Source: Microbacterium sp. Se63.02b
Lineage (GTDB): Bacteria; Actinomycetota; Actinomycetes; Actinomycetales; Microbacteriaceae
Direction: 5' to 3'
DNA length: 64,000 nucleotides
NCBI RefSeq assembly: GCF_014171575.1
Contig: NZ_CP050453.1
Location: 124,001-188,000 of the forward strand
Positions 9,775 to 19,150 of this stretch are shown in pieces. The position numbers were made by a program, and so were the translations under genes. The notes beneath the pieces were generated by a model that was not told the DNA's origin, did not search any database, and saw only the letters and a list, made by a program, of their open reading frames with translations. Within the stretch, counting starts at the first letter, position 1. The number at the start of each line of letters is the position of its first letter.

Positions 9775-10461
9775 TCAGGGGATCGTCCGACGGAACGCGA
9801 GGAACGAGACGCCCGTGAAGATCGCCGTGAGCAGAAGGCCCCAGAGGGCGAGCCCGAGAGCACCCAGGTCCATGATCGCCGCGCCGACGTGATTCCACAG
9901 GTCGAGGCGCGTCGCCAGGAACACGAGTCCGATCAGCACCAGCGAGAGTCCGATGCTCACGATCATGAGCACGAGCTGGCCCCAGCTCTTGTAGATCGTC
10001 GCGCCGGTGAAGCCGAGCACGAAGAAGAACAGGGCGAGGGTGAAGTACACCACGAAGGCACCGAAGGGTCCGGCATCCCACAGCCACGGCAGGTAGAACA
10101 CGTAGCCGTTCACGCCGTAGCCGTTCGTGGCGACCTCGATGCCGCCGCCGATCAGGAACAGGATGCCCATGAGCGCGCTGCCGAGGATCGCCGTCAGCAG
10201 CGTCCCGAAGAAGAACTCCCTGCGGGTGATGCTCATGGCCTGCGAGAACGGGAAGGTGAGCGTCATCGCCGACATGCCGACCGCGAAGAAGTACCACAGC
10301 GGAGCCTGACCGCCTCCGCCGTATTTGGGGGTGTCGACCGGGATCATCGCGTAGATGATGACCGAGATGACGACGGCTGCGGCGAGGATGATCAACGGAT
10401 ACCAGACGAACGTGCCCTTGTTGATCAGCTGCAGGCGGATGACGTTGAATGTGCGTCGCAT
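9775..10461 (-). CDS. ABC-2 type permease subunit
   Basis: 228 residues with about six membrane helices ('WYPLIILAAAVVISVIIYAM', 'LVLMIVSIGLSLVLIGLVFL'). The start overlaps the upstream ATPase stop by four bases (ATGA), so the two are translated together. With the ATPase it should form an exporter of the YtrB/YtrA type, in which a GntR repressor, ATPase and permease form one operon that responds to cell-envelope antibiotics. The substrate cannot be told from the sequence. Confidence 0.85.
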   Translation of the reverse strand: MRRTFNVIRLQLINKGTFVWYPLIILAAAVVISVIIYAMIPVDTPKYGGGGQAPLWYFFAVGMSAMTLTFPFSQAMSITRREFFFGTLLTAILGSALMGILFLIGGGIEVATNGYGVNGYVFYLPWLWDAGPFGAFVVYFTLALFFFVLGFTGATIYKSWGQLVLMIVSIGLSLVLIGLVFLATRLDLWNHVGAAIMDLGALGLALWGLLLTAIFTGVSFLAFRRTIP

Positions 10462-11375
10462 CAGCGGGCCTCCTCTTTCGTCGCGGCGTCTCTGGTGGCG
10501 TGCGCGTCGGTCTTCTGCGTGAGTCGGACGACGAGCTGTTGGAGCGACACGGGCGCCAGATCGAGACCGGATGCCGTGATCTCCGCGCGCTCTTCCGCCG
10601 ACACCGTGCCGAGGACCGTGACCGATGCCACCCGTCCGAGCGCCTCGCGGTGCAGCACCTCGCGGCCCTCGACCCAGGCGTCGACCTTGGCGGCGTCTCC
10701 GACGACCGTGACGGCACGGTCGCGGACGGCATCCGTGTCTTCGTTCAGGAGGATTTGGCCGTTGTCGATCACGATGACCTTCTCGATGAGGTTCGACACC
10801 TCGTCGATCAGGTGCGACGAGAGGATGACCGTGCGCGGGTGCTCGGCGTAGTCCTCGACGAGGCGGTCGTAGAAGATCTGGCGGGCGACCGCGTCGAGGC
10901 CGAGGTAGGGCTCGTCGAAGAAGGTGATCTCGGCGCGTGAGGCGAGCCCGATGATCACTCCGACGGCGGAGAGCTGACCGCGCGAGAGCTTCTTGATCGT
11001 CTGCTTCATCGGCAGCTGGAACTCGTCGATGAGGTCGTCGGCGAGTGCCTGGTCCCAGTTCGGGAAGAACAGGCTCGCGGCCTTGAACGCGTGCTTGGGG
11101 TACGCGTCGTCCGGGTACTTCTGGCTCTCTCGGACGAAGCAGATCCGGCTGAGGACGTGCGCGTTCTCGTATGGGTGCTCCCCGAACACCTTGATGGTGC
11201 CGGAGGACTCGAAGTTCTGGGCCGTGAGGATCGACATGAGTGTCGTCTTGCCGGCGCCGTTGCGGCCGAGGAGGCCGTAGATCGCGCCTCCTTCGATGGC
11301 GAGGGACACGTTGTCGAGCGCTCGCTTCTCCTTGTAGCGCTTGCTGAGGTTCTGCACCTCGATGACAGCGGTCAT
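10461..11375 (-). CDS. ABC transporter ATP-binding protein
   Basis: 304 residues. Walker A is 'GLLGRNGAGKTTL'; the signature region reads 'LSRGQLSAVG' rather than the usual LSGGQ; Walker B is 'EITFFDEPYLGLD'; the H-loop is in 'ILSSHLIDEV'. The variant signature is common in the YtrB/GntR-linked subgroup. It overlaps both neighbours by four bases (GntR upstream, permease downstream), so the three genes are one operon. Confidence 0.9.
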   Translation of the reverse strand: MTAVIEVQNLSKRYKEKRALDNVSLAIEGGAIYGLLGRNGAGKTTLMSILTAQNFESSGTIKVFGEHPYENAHVLSRICFVRESQKYPDDAYPKHAFKAASLFFPNWDQALADDLIDEFQLPMKQTIKKLSRGQLSAVGVIIGLASRAEITFFDEPYLGLDAVARQIFYDRLVEDYAEHPRTVILSSHLIDEVSNLIEKVIVIDNGQILLNEDTDAVRDRAVTVVGDAAKVDAWVEGREVLHREALGRVASVTVLGTVSAEERAEITASGLDLAPVSLQQLVVRLTQKTDAHATRDAATKEEAR

Positions 11376-11761
11376 GCGGGGGTCTTCCCTTCTGTGTCGA
11401 TGGTCTGTGCGGCGCGCTGCCTGAGCAGCGCCGCGAGGTCGTCGGCGCCGAGCCCGAGTGTGCGGGCCTCGGCGAGGAGCGGATCGATGTACCGGTCGGC
11501 GAACAGTGCGCGGCGCTCGCCGAGGAGCACCTCCCTCGCACCCTCGGCGACGAACATGCCGATGCCCCGGCGCTTGTACAGCACTCCCTTGTCGGTGAGC
11601 ATGGCGACTCCCTTCGCTGCGGTGGCGGGATTGATCCGGTAGAACGCGGCCAGTTCGTTTGTGGAAGGAGCCTGGGTCTCCTCCGCGAGCGAGCGGTCGA
11701 GGATCGAGTCCTCGATCTGCTCGGCGATCTGGAGGAAGAGCGGCTTGCCTTCTTCGATCAC
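11372..11761 (-). CDS. GntR-family (YtrA subfamily) repressor
   Basis: 129 residues. The winged helix 'PLFLQIAEQIEDSILDRSL', then 'STNELAAFYRINPATAAKGV' is followed by a short dimerisation tail. That length and lack of a large effector domain define the YtrA subfamily. Such proteins autorepress ABC exporter operons. The gene is first in the operon, and a palindrome lies 22 bases upstream of its start. Confidence 0.9.
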   Translation of the reverse strand: MIEEGKPLFLQIAEQIEDSILDRSLAEETQAPSTNELAAFYRINPATAAKGVAMLTDKGVLYKRRGIGMFVAEGAREVLLGERRALFADRYIDPLLAEARTLGLGADDLAALLRQRAAQTIDTEGKTPA

Positions 11762-11782
11762 GAGTCCTCCGGTTGGTTAGTG

Positions 11783-11806
11783 GGTTACTTACTCGACTAA
11801 GTAACC
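11783..11806 (-). promoter_or_regulatory. Probable YtrA-type operator
   Basis: Inverted repeat GGTTACTTA (11783-11791) and TAAGTAACC (11798-11806) with a 6-base spacer, directly upstream of the GntR start. Its size and symmetry fit a dimeric GntR repressor binding its own promoter. Confidence 0.8.
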
Positions 11807-11859
11807 ATGGAACCCGGACGCGTGTCAACCCCTGATCTCCCCCGGTCGTCAGCGGGCCG

Positions 11860-11940
11860 GGTGTCGGGAGGGCGAACGGACGGCGAGAGGAAACGAGCCG
11901 AACGGCCCGACATCCGTGCGATCGCCCGACAGGTGACCCG
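11860..11940. repeat. Intergenic 70-bp repeat, copy B
   Basis: TGTCGG at 11862, CCGACA at 11907 and CCGACA at 11926: spacing is exactly as in copies A (3576) and C (63888). The right end CCGACAGGTGACCCG differs from copy A by one base. The left inverted end is degenerate (CGGGCCGGGTGTCGG). It lies in the 175-bp gap before the MarR/GbsR-like gene end; nothing else was seen in that gap. Confidence 0.65.
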
Positions 11941-11983
11941 CGAGAGCACGAACCGGGGGCGGGACGGGGCCGAGGGGGAGGGG

Positions 11984-12502
11984 TCAGGCGTCGCGGCGGA
12001 GGTCGCGCCAGTCCTCGACGATCTGCAGCATCCGCACCGAGAGGAAGCGGAAGAACTCCGCGAGCTCCTCTGCGCGTTCGCGGGCGCCGTCGTCTTCGGA
12101 CTGCTCGGCGGCGATGGCGTCGATGTACTCGGACAACCGCGAGTACACCGGCATGTTCCCCACGATGGACGCGTAGAACGGATCGTGCACGAACTCGTAG
12201 CGGTCACGACGGTCGCCAGGACGGGAGCGCCGCTGGATGAAGTGCAGCTGCTGCAGGTACCGCACCGCACCGGAGACGGCCGCGGCAGAGACGCCGAGCC
12301 GTTCGCCGAGCTGAGCGGCCGTGTACCCGCCCTCTGGCGCGGCGACCAGGGCCATCATCACCCGCGCCGGCATCCGCGCCATCCCCGCGGCGGTCATCAT
12401 GGCGGCGGCCTGTTCGGCGGGCTCCACCCCGCGGTGGTCGGACGACGAGTCGAGGTCGTCTGCGGCGTCGATCACGTCGCGGTCGCTGCTGTCGTCTCGC
12501 AT
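11984..12502 (-). CDS. MarR/GbsR-like winged-helix regulator
   Basis: 172 residues. Winged helix around 'GGYTAAQLGERLGVSAAAVS' and 'VRYLQQLHFIQRRSRPGDRR', then a helical C-terminus ('EELAEFFRFLSVRMLQIVED'). This GbsR-like group is usually found beside ABC-2 exporters in actinobacteria, as here. Start ATG 12502 is chosen because gaggacgagaag precedes it; an upstream in-frame ATG (12535) would overlap the permease gene. It is the third gene of the ABC operon and probably binds the palindrome at 15143. Confidence 0.82.
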   Translation of the reverse strand: MRDDSSDRDVIDAADDLDSSSDHRGVEPAEQAAAMMTAAGMARMPARVMMALVAAPEGGYTAAQLGERLGVSAAAVSGAVRYLQQLHFIQRRSRPGDRRDRYEFVHDPFYASIVGNMPVYSRLSEYIDAIAAEQSEDDGARERAEELAEFFRFLSVRMLQIVEDWRDLRRDA

Positions 12503-12512
12503 CTTCTCGTCC

Positions 12513-14135
12513 TCAGGCGCCGGACGCCAGCTCACGCCGTCGCATCAAGGTGAGGGCGGCGGCACCTCCCGAGGCGAGCGCCAGCACCAGCCACCACAGC
12601 CCGCGCACGTCGACACCACTCCCATCCACTACCGGAGTGACCGCGAACGGAGAGAGATTCGCGCTCCATTCCGGCAGGCCGAACAGCGGCCCGAACATCC
12701 CGAACATGGCGGCGAGCAGTACGAGACTCCAGGCGACCGCCGTCGTCGCACGGGGGATCAGTACGAACACCAGAGCCGTCAGCACCGCGAACACGGCCGC
12801 CGCGACCGCCTGCCCGAGTCCCGCGACCGCGACGATGCGGTACAGCGACTCGTCGCCGTCGTTCGACCACACGCCGATCCACCCCGCCAGCACCGCCGCG
12901 CCGACGACGATCAGCACTGCGACGACACCCACGACCACGAAGTCTGCGAGCCAGCGCACGCGTCCGACCGGGGCCGCGAGCACGGCCTCGGCGGTTCCGT
13001 GCGCCTCTTCCTGCCGTGCCCGGACGACGGTCTGCACGGCACAGCATGCGGCGAGGATGCCGAGCAGCGTGAAGAAGACCGTCACCACGACCTCGTCGAG
13101 GCCACCCGTCGCACCGCCGATCTTGGTCAGGATCTCGGCCACGGCCGGGTTCTCTCCCGAGATCTGGTCGACCAGACCGCCCAGGGTCGTGGCGAGGATG
13201 CCGGTGATCGCACCGCCGACCGCCCAGCCGATGATCGAGCCCGACGTGAGACGCCACACCAGGGCGTGCGGCGAAGCCAGAGCGGGTCGTGCCGACACCC
13301 GCCCGCGGCGCTCCGCCACGAAACTCGCGTCGATGTCACGCAGCGACTGCAGGGCGATGGACGCCGCGGCGAGCACGAGCCCGAACGCCAGCCCGAGCAG
13401 CATCGGCCAGGCGAGGTCGGCGTCGTAGGGGCGCGTCTGCTCGGCCCATCCGAATGGCGAGAGCCACGCCGGCCACGCGCTCACCATGCTCGTGAGGTCG
13501 TCGCTCGGGGTCCCTGCCGCATTGCCGATACCGCGGATCAGGAACGTCGCGACGAGCACCCATACCGTGAGGGAGTTCGCCCCGCGCGAGGTGCGCATGA
13601 GCTGTGCCGCGAGCAGCCCGATCCCCAGGAAGGCGATACCGCACGCACCCGCTGCGGCGCCGGAGAGGAGCGACCCTGCCGCCGGAAGGCCGGTTGCGAG
13701 CAGGGCGAGAGCGGTGAGCGCGGCGAGGACGACGTTCGCGACGAGGCCGTGCACGAGGGTCGCGACGGTCGGCAGTCGGCGACCGGCGGGGGTGGCCCAC
13801 ACGAGTTCGGCACGACCCGCCTCCTCGTCTCCGCGGGTGTGGCGCACGGCGAGGAAGGTGCTCATGAGTGCGGCGAGCAGCGCCAGCCACGGCAGCACCT
13901 CGAACGCCAGGAACGCGCCCTCCGAGGTGCCGGATGGCAGTCCGCGGAACATCAGGATCACGGGGTTCGCCAGGGCCGCGGCGAGGATGTTCTGCCGGTC
14001 GGCGAGCGTGGAGTACGACTGGGTGACCCCGGCGTACCCGGCGAAGGCCATCAGTGCGGTGCCGACGACCCACAGCATCAGCTGCAGTCGGTCTCGCCGC
14101 AGTCTCTGCCGCAGGAGGATGCCGAATGCGGTCAT
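12513..14135 (-). CDS. ABC exporter permease (antibiotic-type)
   Basis: About 540 residues with roughly 12 membrane helices in two halves, beginning 'GILLRQRLRRDRLQLMLWVV'. This is the large single-chain permease found with daunorubicin/polyketide-type ABC-2 exporters. Start ATG 14135 forms a TGATG overlap with the ATPase stop; a GTG three bases earlier is possible. Function: efflux of a hydrophobic compound, inferred from family and from the adjacent repressor. Confidence 0.85.
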   Translation of the reverse strand: MTAFGILLRQRLRRDRLQLMLWVVGTALMAFAGYAGVTQSYSTLADRQNILAAALANPVILMFRGLPSGTSEGAFLAFEVLPWLALLAALMSTFLAVRHTRGDEEAGRAELVWATPAGRRLPTVATLVHGLVANVVLAALTALALLATGLPAAGSLLSGAAAGACGIAFLGIGLLAAQLMRTSRGANSLTVWVLVATFLIRGIGNAAGTPSDDLTSMVSAWPAWLSPFGWAEQTRPYDADLAWPMLLGLAFGLVLAAASIALQSLRDIDASFVAERRGRVSARPALASPHALVWRLTSGSIIGWAVGGAITGILATTLGGLVDQISGENPAVAEILTKIGGATGGLDEVVVTVFFTLLGILAACCAVQTVVRARQEEAHGTAEAVLAAPVGRVRWLADFVVVGVVAVLIVVGAAVLAGWIGVWSNDGDESLYRIVAVAGLGQAVAAAVFAVLTALVFVLIPRATTAVAWSLVLLAAMFGMFGPLFGLPEWSANLSPFAVTPVVDGSGVDVRGLWWLVLALASGGAAALTLMRRRELASGA

Positions 14136-15127
14136 CACGCGCGACCCTTCAGGGCGCGACGCTCGCGGCGGGTGGCGGGTTCCGCGTCATCCGTCCCGCC
14201 GTCTTCCGCGGCTTCGAGTGTCGCGAGGTCGTCGCCGTAGTGGCGCAGGAAGAGTTCTTCGAGCGAGGGTGGGGCGACGCGCAGGTCGGTGATGCCGAGG
14301 GCGGCGAGCGCGGGGAGCACTGTGGCAGTGCGGTCGCTGTCGACGGCGAGGCGGATGCGGTCGCCCTGCTGCTCGGGGTCGTGCACGTCGGCGATGCGGG
14401 CGACCTGCTCGAGGGTGGCTCCGGCGGGGGTGAACGACACGTCGCTGCGCGTGAGGTGTCGCAGCTCCGTGAGCGTGCCGGATTCGACGATGCGGCCGGC
14501 GCGGATGATCGACACCCGGTCGCACAACTGCTCGACCTCGCTCATGATGTGGCTCGACAGCAGCACGGTCGCGCCGTTCGCGTGTGCACGGGCCACTTCG
14601 CGCTGGAAGATGACCGCCATCAGGGGATCGAGGCCGCTGGTGGGCTCGTCGAGGATGTAGAGGTCGGCGGGAACGGCGAACGCCGCGATCAGGGCGACCT
14701 TCTGCCGGTTGCCCTTCGAGTACGCGCGGCCCTTCTTGCGCGGATCGAACTGGAACGCGTCCATCAGTCGCTTCTTCTCGTGCTGGTAGGTGGCGTCTTT
14801 CGTGCGAGCGCCGCGCAGCCGGGCGAGCAGGTCGACGGCCTCACCTCCGGACAGGTTCGGCCAGACGCTGACGTCGCCGGGGACGTAGGCGATGCGTCGG
14901 TGCAGGTCGACGGCATGGCTCCAGGGGTCTTCGCCGAAGACGGTCGCCTCGCCCGAGGTGCGGCGTGCGAGACCGAGGAGGATGCGGATCGTGGTCGACT
15001 TGCCCGCGCCGTTCGGGCCGAGGAAACCGTGGACCTGACCGGGCTCGACGATGAGGTCGAGCCCGTCGAGGGCGTGGACATGCCCGTAGTGCTTGGTGAG
15101 ATCCTGGGTGGAGATGACGGTGGTCAT
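14135..15127 (-). CDS. ABC exporter ATP-binding protein
   Basis: 330 residues. Walker A 'GFLGPNGAGKSTT', signature region 'YSKGNRQKVALIAAFA', Walker B 'LYILDEPTSGLD', H-loop 'LLSSHIMSE'. A C-terminal extension of about 100 residues is typical of DrrA-like ATPases. It is the first gene of a three-gene operon with permease and GbsR-like regulator, behind a 26-bp palindrome. Confidence 0.9.
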   Translation of the reverse strand: MTTVISTQDLTKHYGHVHALDGLDLIVEPGQVHGFLGPNGAGKSTTIRILLGLARRTSGEATVFGEDPWSHAVDLHRRIAYVPGDVSVWPNLSGGEAVDLLARLRGARTKDATYQHEKKRLMDAFQFDPRKKGRAYSKGNRQKVALIAAFAVPADLYILDEPTSGLDPLMAVIFQREVARAHANGATVLLSSHIMSEVEQLCDRVSIIRAGRIVESGTLTELRHLTRSDVSFTPAGATLEQVARIADVHDPEQQGDRIRLAVDSDRTATVLPALAALGITDLRVAPPSLEELFLRHYGDDLATLEAAEDGGTDDAEPATRRERRALKGRA

Positions 15128-15142
15128 GCGCGGGAGCGTACG

Positions 15143-15168
15143 CCCGATTCACAAAGTTGTGAATCGGG
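15143..15168. promoter_or_regulatory. 26-bp palindromic operator
   Basis: CCCGATTCACAA (15143-15154) and its exact complement at 15157-15168 with a 2-base centre. It lies 15 bases upstream of the ABC ATPase start and faces the divergent methyltransferase gene. The best candidate binder is the GbsR-like regulator of the same operon. Confidence 0.8.
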
Positions 15169-15217
15169 AAAAAACAACGCATGCGAAATCCTTACGGCGC
15201 CCGCGTACAGTGGGCTG

Positions 15218-16384
15218 GTGCCGGAGTTCCCCTACAGCCGCCTGCGCCGCTGGCCCGACGTCGAGGCGGAGAATCTCCAGGCGTATGACGCCACCGATCT
15301 GCTGCTCGTCGAACGGGCGCTCGCGTTCGACGTCGCAGGCGCCGAGACCGTGGTGATCGGCGACGAGTACGGCGCGATCACTCTGGCGCTCACGGCCGCG
15401 GAGCGAAGCGGTATCCGTGTGCATCAGGACCTCGCGACAGGGCGTCGTGCTCTCGCGCGCAACGCCGACGAGCTCGGACTGTCCGGCTTTCACTCCCATG
15501 AGCTCGACGCGGACCTGCTCTCCGCGGCGCGCCTCGTGCTGCTGCAGTTGCCGAAGTCGCTCGCGGAACTCGAGGAGATCGCCGATGCCGTGAGCCGCTG
15601 GGCAGCTCCCGACGTGGTGCTCGTCGCGGGAGGGCGGGTGAAGCACATGACCCTCGCACAGAATGACGTGCTCGGGCGCAGCTTCGCGAATGTCCAGGCA
15701 CAGCGCGCTGAGCGGAAGTCGCGGTTGATCGTCGCCTCCGACCCGCGCCCGGCGCCCGCCGAGCCGCCGTTTCCGGTGACCGCACGGCACGATGGGCTGA
15801 CTCTGGTCGCGCACGGGGGCGCCTTCGCCGGCGTCCGTCTCGACATCGGCACGCGGGTGCTGCTCGAGGTGCTCGGTCTCGGTGGTTCACAACTCCTCGA
15901 GAACGGGCCGGAGAACGGCGGTTCTTCCGGAGTTGTGAACGGCGACCAGGCGAGCCGCGTGCTCGACCTCGGCTGCGGCACCGGTGCGCTCGCCGTCTCA
16001 TACGCGCTCGCGCACCCCGAGGCGCAGGTCACCGCGACCGATCGCTCGGCGGCTGCGGTGGCCTCCACCCGGGCGACGGCGGAAGCCAACGGGGTCGCCG
16101 ACCGCGTCTCGGTCACACACGACGATGCGGCATCCGAGATCCCGGACGCGAGCGTGGACGTCGTGCTCCTGAATCCGCCGTTCCACCTCGGCACGAGTGT
16201 GCACACGGGAGCCGCGACGCGCCTGTTCGAGGCTGCCGCGCGTGTTCTCCGCCCCGGTGGAGAGCTCTTCACGGTCTACAACTCGTCGCTCGCTTACCGC
16301 CCGGAACTGACCCGCCTGATCGGTCCGACCGAACAGCTGCACCGCACCCCGAAGTTCACGGTGTCGCGGAGCACCCGGCACTGA
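15218..16384 (+). CDS. Class I SAM-dependent methyltransferase, RsmC/RlmG-like
   Basis: 388 residues. The N-terminal half is a degenerate methyltransferase-like fold and the C-terminal half is an active one, the RsmC/RlmG arrangement. SAM site 'VLDLGCGTGALAVSYA'; catalytic 'VVLLNPPFHLG', the NPPF form used for exocyclic amines of guanine in rRNA. Start GTG 15218 is probably leaderless: a -10-like tacagt lies just upstream. It most likely methylates 16S or 23S rRNA (G N2). The exact site cannot be assigned. Confidence 0.85.
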   Translation: MPEFPYSRLRRWPDVEAENLQAYDATDLLLVERALAFDVAGAETVVIGDEYGAITLALTAAERSGIRVHQDLATGRRALARNADELGLSGFHSHELDADLLSAARLVLLQLPKSLAELEEIADAVSRWAAPDVVLVAGGRVKHMTLAQNDVLGRSFANVQAQRAERKSRLIVASDPRPAPAEPPFPVTARHDGLTLVAHGGAFAGVRLDIGTRVLLEVLGLGGSQLLENGPENGGSSGVVNGDQASRVLDLGCGTGALAVSYALAHPEAQVTATDRSAAAVASTRATAEANGVADRVSVTHDDAASEIPDASVDVVLLNPPFHLGTSVHTGAATRLFEAAARVLRPGGELFTVYNSSLAYRPELTRLIGPTEQLHRTPKFTVSRSTRH

Positions 16385-16798
16385 CGCTCCCTCTCGGGGG
16401 GTCAGGAAACGCCGCATGTGCGCGCTCGCGCGCGGCGTGTCTTGACCCCTTGCCTGGTGGGTGCGTGAGGGGGCGAGAGCGAGGCGAGGGGAAGGAGACC
16501 AATTCCCCGGTCAGCCGCGGAAACTCGAGTATGTTCGACGGCCAGGATTTGCCCCTGATCGGCCATTTCGTTACGTTGGAACGTGGGCCTGACGGCCCGA
16601 AGACCAGTCCGCGACCACGTCCTTCTTTCGATGAGCTGTGCTGCGAAGAGGCGTGGACGTACGGTCGATGCTCTATCGCGGTGGATCCGAAATCCGCCGT
16701 CCGTGCCGCCACAGCAGACATGTCGAACGGCCTCGAGAGCGTCACCCGGACGTGACCGAAGCAGGCTCAGCCACCCGAAGGCGAGCCGCAGGGGAAAC
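16385..16798 (+). other. Gene-free stretch upstream of the betaine importer
   Basis: 414 bases between the methyltransferase stop and the ABC ATPase start. No convincing gene, RNA or terminator was seen. It presumably holds the promoter and any osmotic control region of the importer; a purine-rich block (about 16465-16500) is the only compositional feature. Confidence 0.4.
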
Positions 16799-18100
16799 GT
16801 GTCCGAAATCGCTCTCGAAGCGCGCAATCTGTACAAGGTGTTCGGCAAGAACCCGAGCACCGCCGTCCGCCGATTGAAGGCCGGTGAGAGCCGAGCCGCC
16901 GTCGCGGATGCCGGTACCGCCGCGGTCATCGACGCCAGCTTCACCGTGAACCGCGGGGAGATCTTCGTCATCATGGGGTTGTCCGGATCGGGCAAGTCCA
17001 CCATCATCCGCATGCTCAACGGGCTGCACGAGGTCACCTCGGGCACCGTCACCGTGAACGGCGACCCCATCACCGGCATCCCGTCGTCGCGGCTCCGCGA
17101 GATCCGTCGCGACCGCATCTCGATGGTGTTCCAGCACTTCGCGCTGCTGCCGCACCGCTCTGTCGCCGCGAACGTCGCCTATCCGCTCGAGCTCAAGGGC
17201 ACGCCCAAGGCGGAGCGTCTGGCGAAGGCGGAGGAGATCCTCGCACTGGTCGGCCTCGAGGGGCAGGGCGACAAGCTCCCCTCCGAGCTCTCCGGCGGCA
17301 TGCAGCAGCGCGTCGGCATCGCCCGTGCGCTCGCGGCCGACAGCGACATCCTGCTGATGGACGAGGCGTTCAGCGCACTCGACCCCCTGATCCGTCGGGA
17401 GATGCAGGAGCAGCTGCTCGAACTGCAGCAGAAGCTCCAGAAGACGATCGTGTTCATCACGCACGACCTCAACGAAGCCATGTTCCTCGGTGACCGCATC
17501 GCCGTGATGCGCGACGGCCGTATCGTGCAGATCGGCACGCCGGAGGACATCCTGATGGATCCGGCCAACGACTACGTCGAGCAGTTCGTGCAGGACGTCG
17601 ACCGCGCCCGCGTGCTCACCGCGGCGAACGTGATGGAGCGCCCGCGCCCCGTCGTGCCGCACACCGCAGGTCCCCGCACGGCCCTCCGCCAGATGCGCGA
17701 CGCGTACATGTCGGCCACCTACGTGGTCGGGCGCGACCGCCAGCTCGTGGGCGTGGTGACCGACCGCGACGCGGTCAAGCTCGTGCGCAACGGCGCGACC
17801 ACCCTCGACTCGATCCTCAAGCCCGTGCTGCAGAGCGTGCGTGAGGACGAGGTGCTGATGAACCTGTTCGTCCCCGCCGTCGAGTCGCCGCTTCCGCTCG
17901 CTGTCACGGATGCCGACGGTCGCCTGGTGGGCGTGATCCCGCGCGTGACGCTGCTGGCCGCCCTGGGCCCCGGTCCCGGTGCGACCGAGGAGATCACGCT
18001 GCCGCTCATGCCGATGCCGCAGGCCGAGATCGATGCGGTGCTGGATGACGGGTGGACGGCCGACCCGGCCGACGCCTCGACCACGGAGGAGGTGCGCTGA
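16799..18100 (+). CDS. proV: Glycine betaine/proline-type ABC importer ATPase
   Basis: 433 residues. Walker A '[16 protein letters not shown]', signature '[16 protein letters not shown]', Walker B '[19 protein letters not shown]', which is the ProV/OpuAA-type wording. Tandem CBS-like domains follow from about residue 285 ('[14 protein letters not shown]', '[11 protein letters not shown]'); in relatives they sense ionic strength. Start GTG 16799 has 'cagggga' upstream. The stop overlaps the permease start (TGATG). It energises uptake of compatible solutes under osmotic stress. Confidence 0.92.
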   Translation: MSEIALEARNLYKVFGKNPSTAVRRLKAGESRAAVADAGTAAVIDASFTVNRGEIFVIMGLSGSGKSTIIRMLNGLHEVTSGTVTVNGDPITGIPSSRLREIRRDRISMVFQHFALLPHRSVAANVAYPLELKGTPKAERLAKAEEILALVGLEGQGDKLPSELSGGMQQRVGIARALAADSDILLMDEAFSALDPLIRREMQEQLLELQQKLQKTIVFITHDLNEAMFLGDRIAVMRDGRIVQIGTPEDILMDPANDYVEQFVQDVDRARVLTAANVMERPRPVVPHTAGPRTALRQMRDAYMSATYVVGRDRQLVGVVTDRDAVKLVRNGATTLDSILKPVLQSVREDEVLMNLFVPAVESPLPLAVTDADGRLVGVIPRVTLLAALGPGPGATEEITLPLMPMPQAEIDAVLDDGWTADPADASTTEEVR

Positions 18101-19097
18101 TGGACGGCTTCCGCATCCCCGTCGGAACCTGGATCGAGTCTGTCGTCGACTGGGTCAAGGACAACCTCGACGGTCTGCTCGACGTGATCTCGTTCGTGAT
18201 GAGCTTCCTCGTCGACGGACTCACATCCCTCCTGCTGGCGCCGAGCTTCGCGGTCATCATCGTGATCGCCGCGCTCATCGCCTGGCTCGTGCGCTCGTGG
18301 CAGCTCGCGATCGGAACGGTCGTGTCGTTCGGGCTGATCGTCGGGATGGACCTGTGGGTCCCCGCGATGCAGACCCTGGCGCTCGTGCTCGTCGCCGCCA
18401 TCATCGCGGTGCTGATCGCCGTGCCGCTGGGCATCTGGTCGGCGCGCAACGCGACCGTGCGCGCGGTGCTGAAGCCGGTGCTCGACTTCATGCAGACGAT
18501 GCCGGCCTTCGTGTACCTGATCCCCGCGATCGTGTTCTTCGGCATCGGCGTGGTGCCCGGACTCGTCGCCACCGTGATCTTCGCGCTGCCTCCGGGGTGC
18601 GACTGACCGAGCTCGGCATCCGTGGCGTCGACTCCGAGACGGTCGAGGCCGGACAGGCGTTCGGCGCCAAGCCGGGACAGATCCTGCGCGGCATCCAGCT
18701 GCCGCTCGCGATGCCGACCATCATGGCCGGTGTCAACCAGGTCATCATGCTCGCGCTGTCCATGGCGGTCATCGCCGATGGCGGGTGCAGACGGCCTCGG
18801 GAAGATGGTGGTCGAGGCGATCTCGACGATCAACATCCCCAAGGGCGTCGAGGCCGGCCTCGGCGTCGTGCTGATCGCCGTCTTCCTCGACCGCGTCACC
18901 GCGGCACTGGGAGCGCCGGGCGAGAACCGCTCGTCGCTGCTCGGCATGATCGAGCGTCGCCGCACGCCGCGCGGCGGTGGTGGTGGAGCAGCATCCGCCC
19001 CCACCCCGAGGTCATCGAGCAGCAGGATGCCGCGAGCGAAGCGGAGCGGGTCAAGGCCTCGCCGCGTCGCGCACCCATCGGCGGCGGCGTGCACTGA
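18100..19097 (+). CDS. proW: Glycine betaine-type ABC importer permease (frame broken)
   Basis: About 332 residues after repair. Membrane helices and the conserved loop '[37 protein letters not shown]' region identify a ProW/OpuAB permease. Three breaks: near 18594 (four G; five would read '...[11 protein letters not shown]'), near 18784 ('AVIA', then '[15 protein letters not shown]', one G missing) and near 18975 in a GGT repeat, after which '[19 protein letters not shown]' runs to the stop at 19097. The gene order and intact neighbours argue for sequencing errors rather than decay. Confidence 0.85.
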
Positions 19098-19150
19098 GAG
19101 CTTCACCCCTACGGAACAACACCCATACGGAACCGAGAGAGAGAAATCAC

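Noticed and set aside
16385..16798. Riboswitch upstream of the betaine importer
   Set aside because: No recognisable aptamer core was found by eye; left as unassigned leader.
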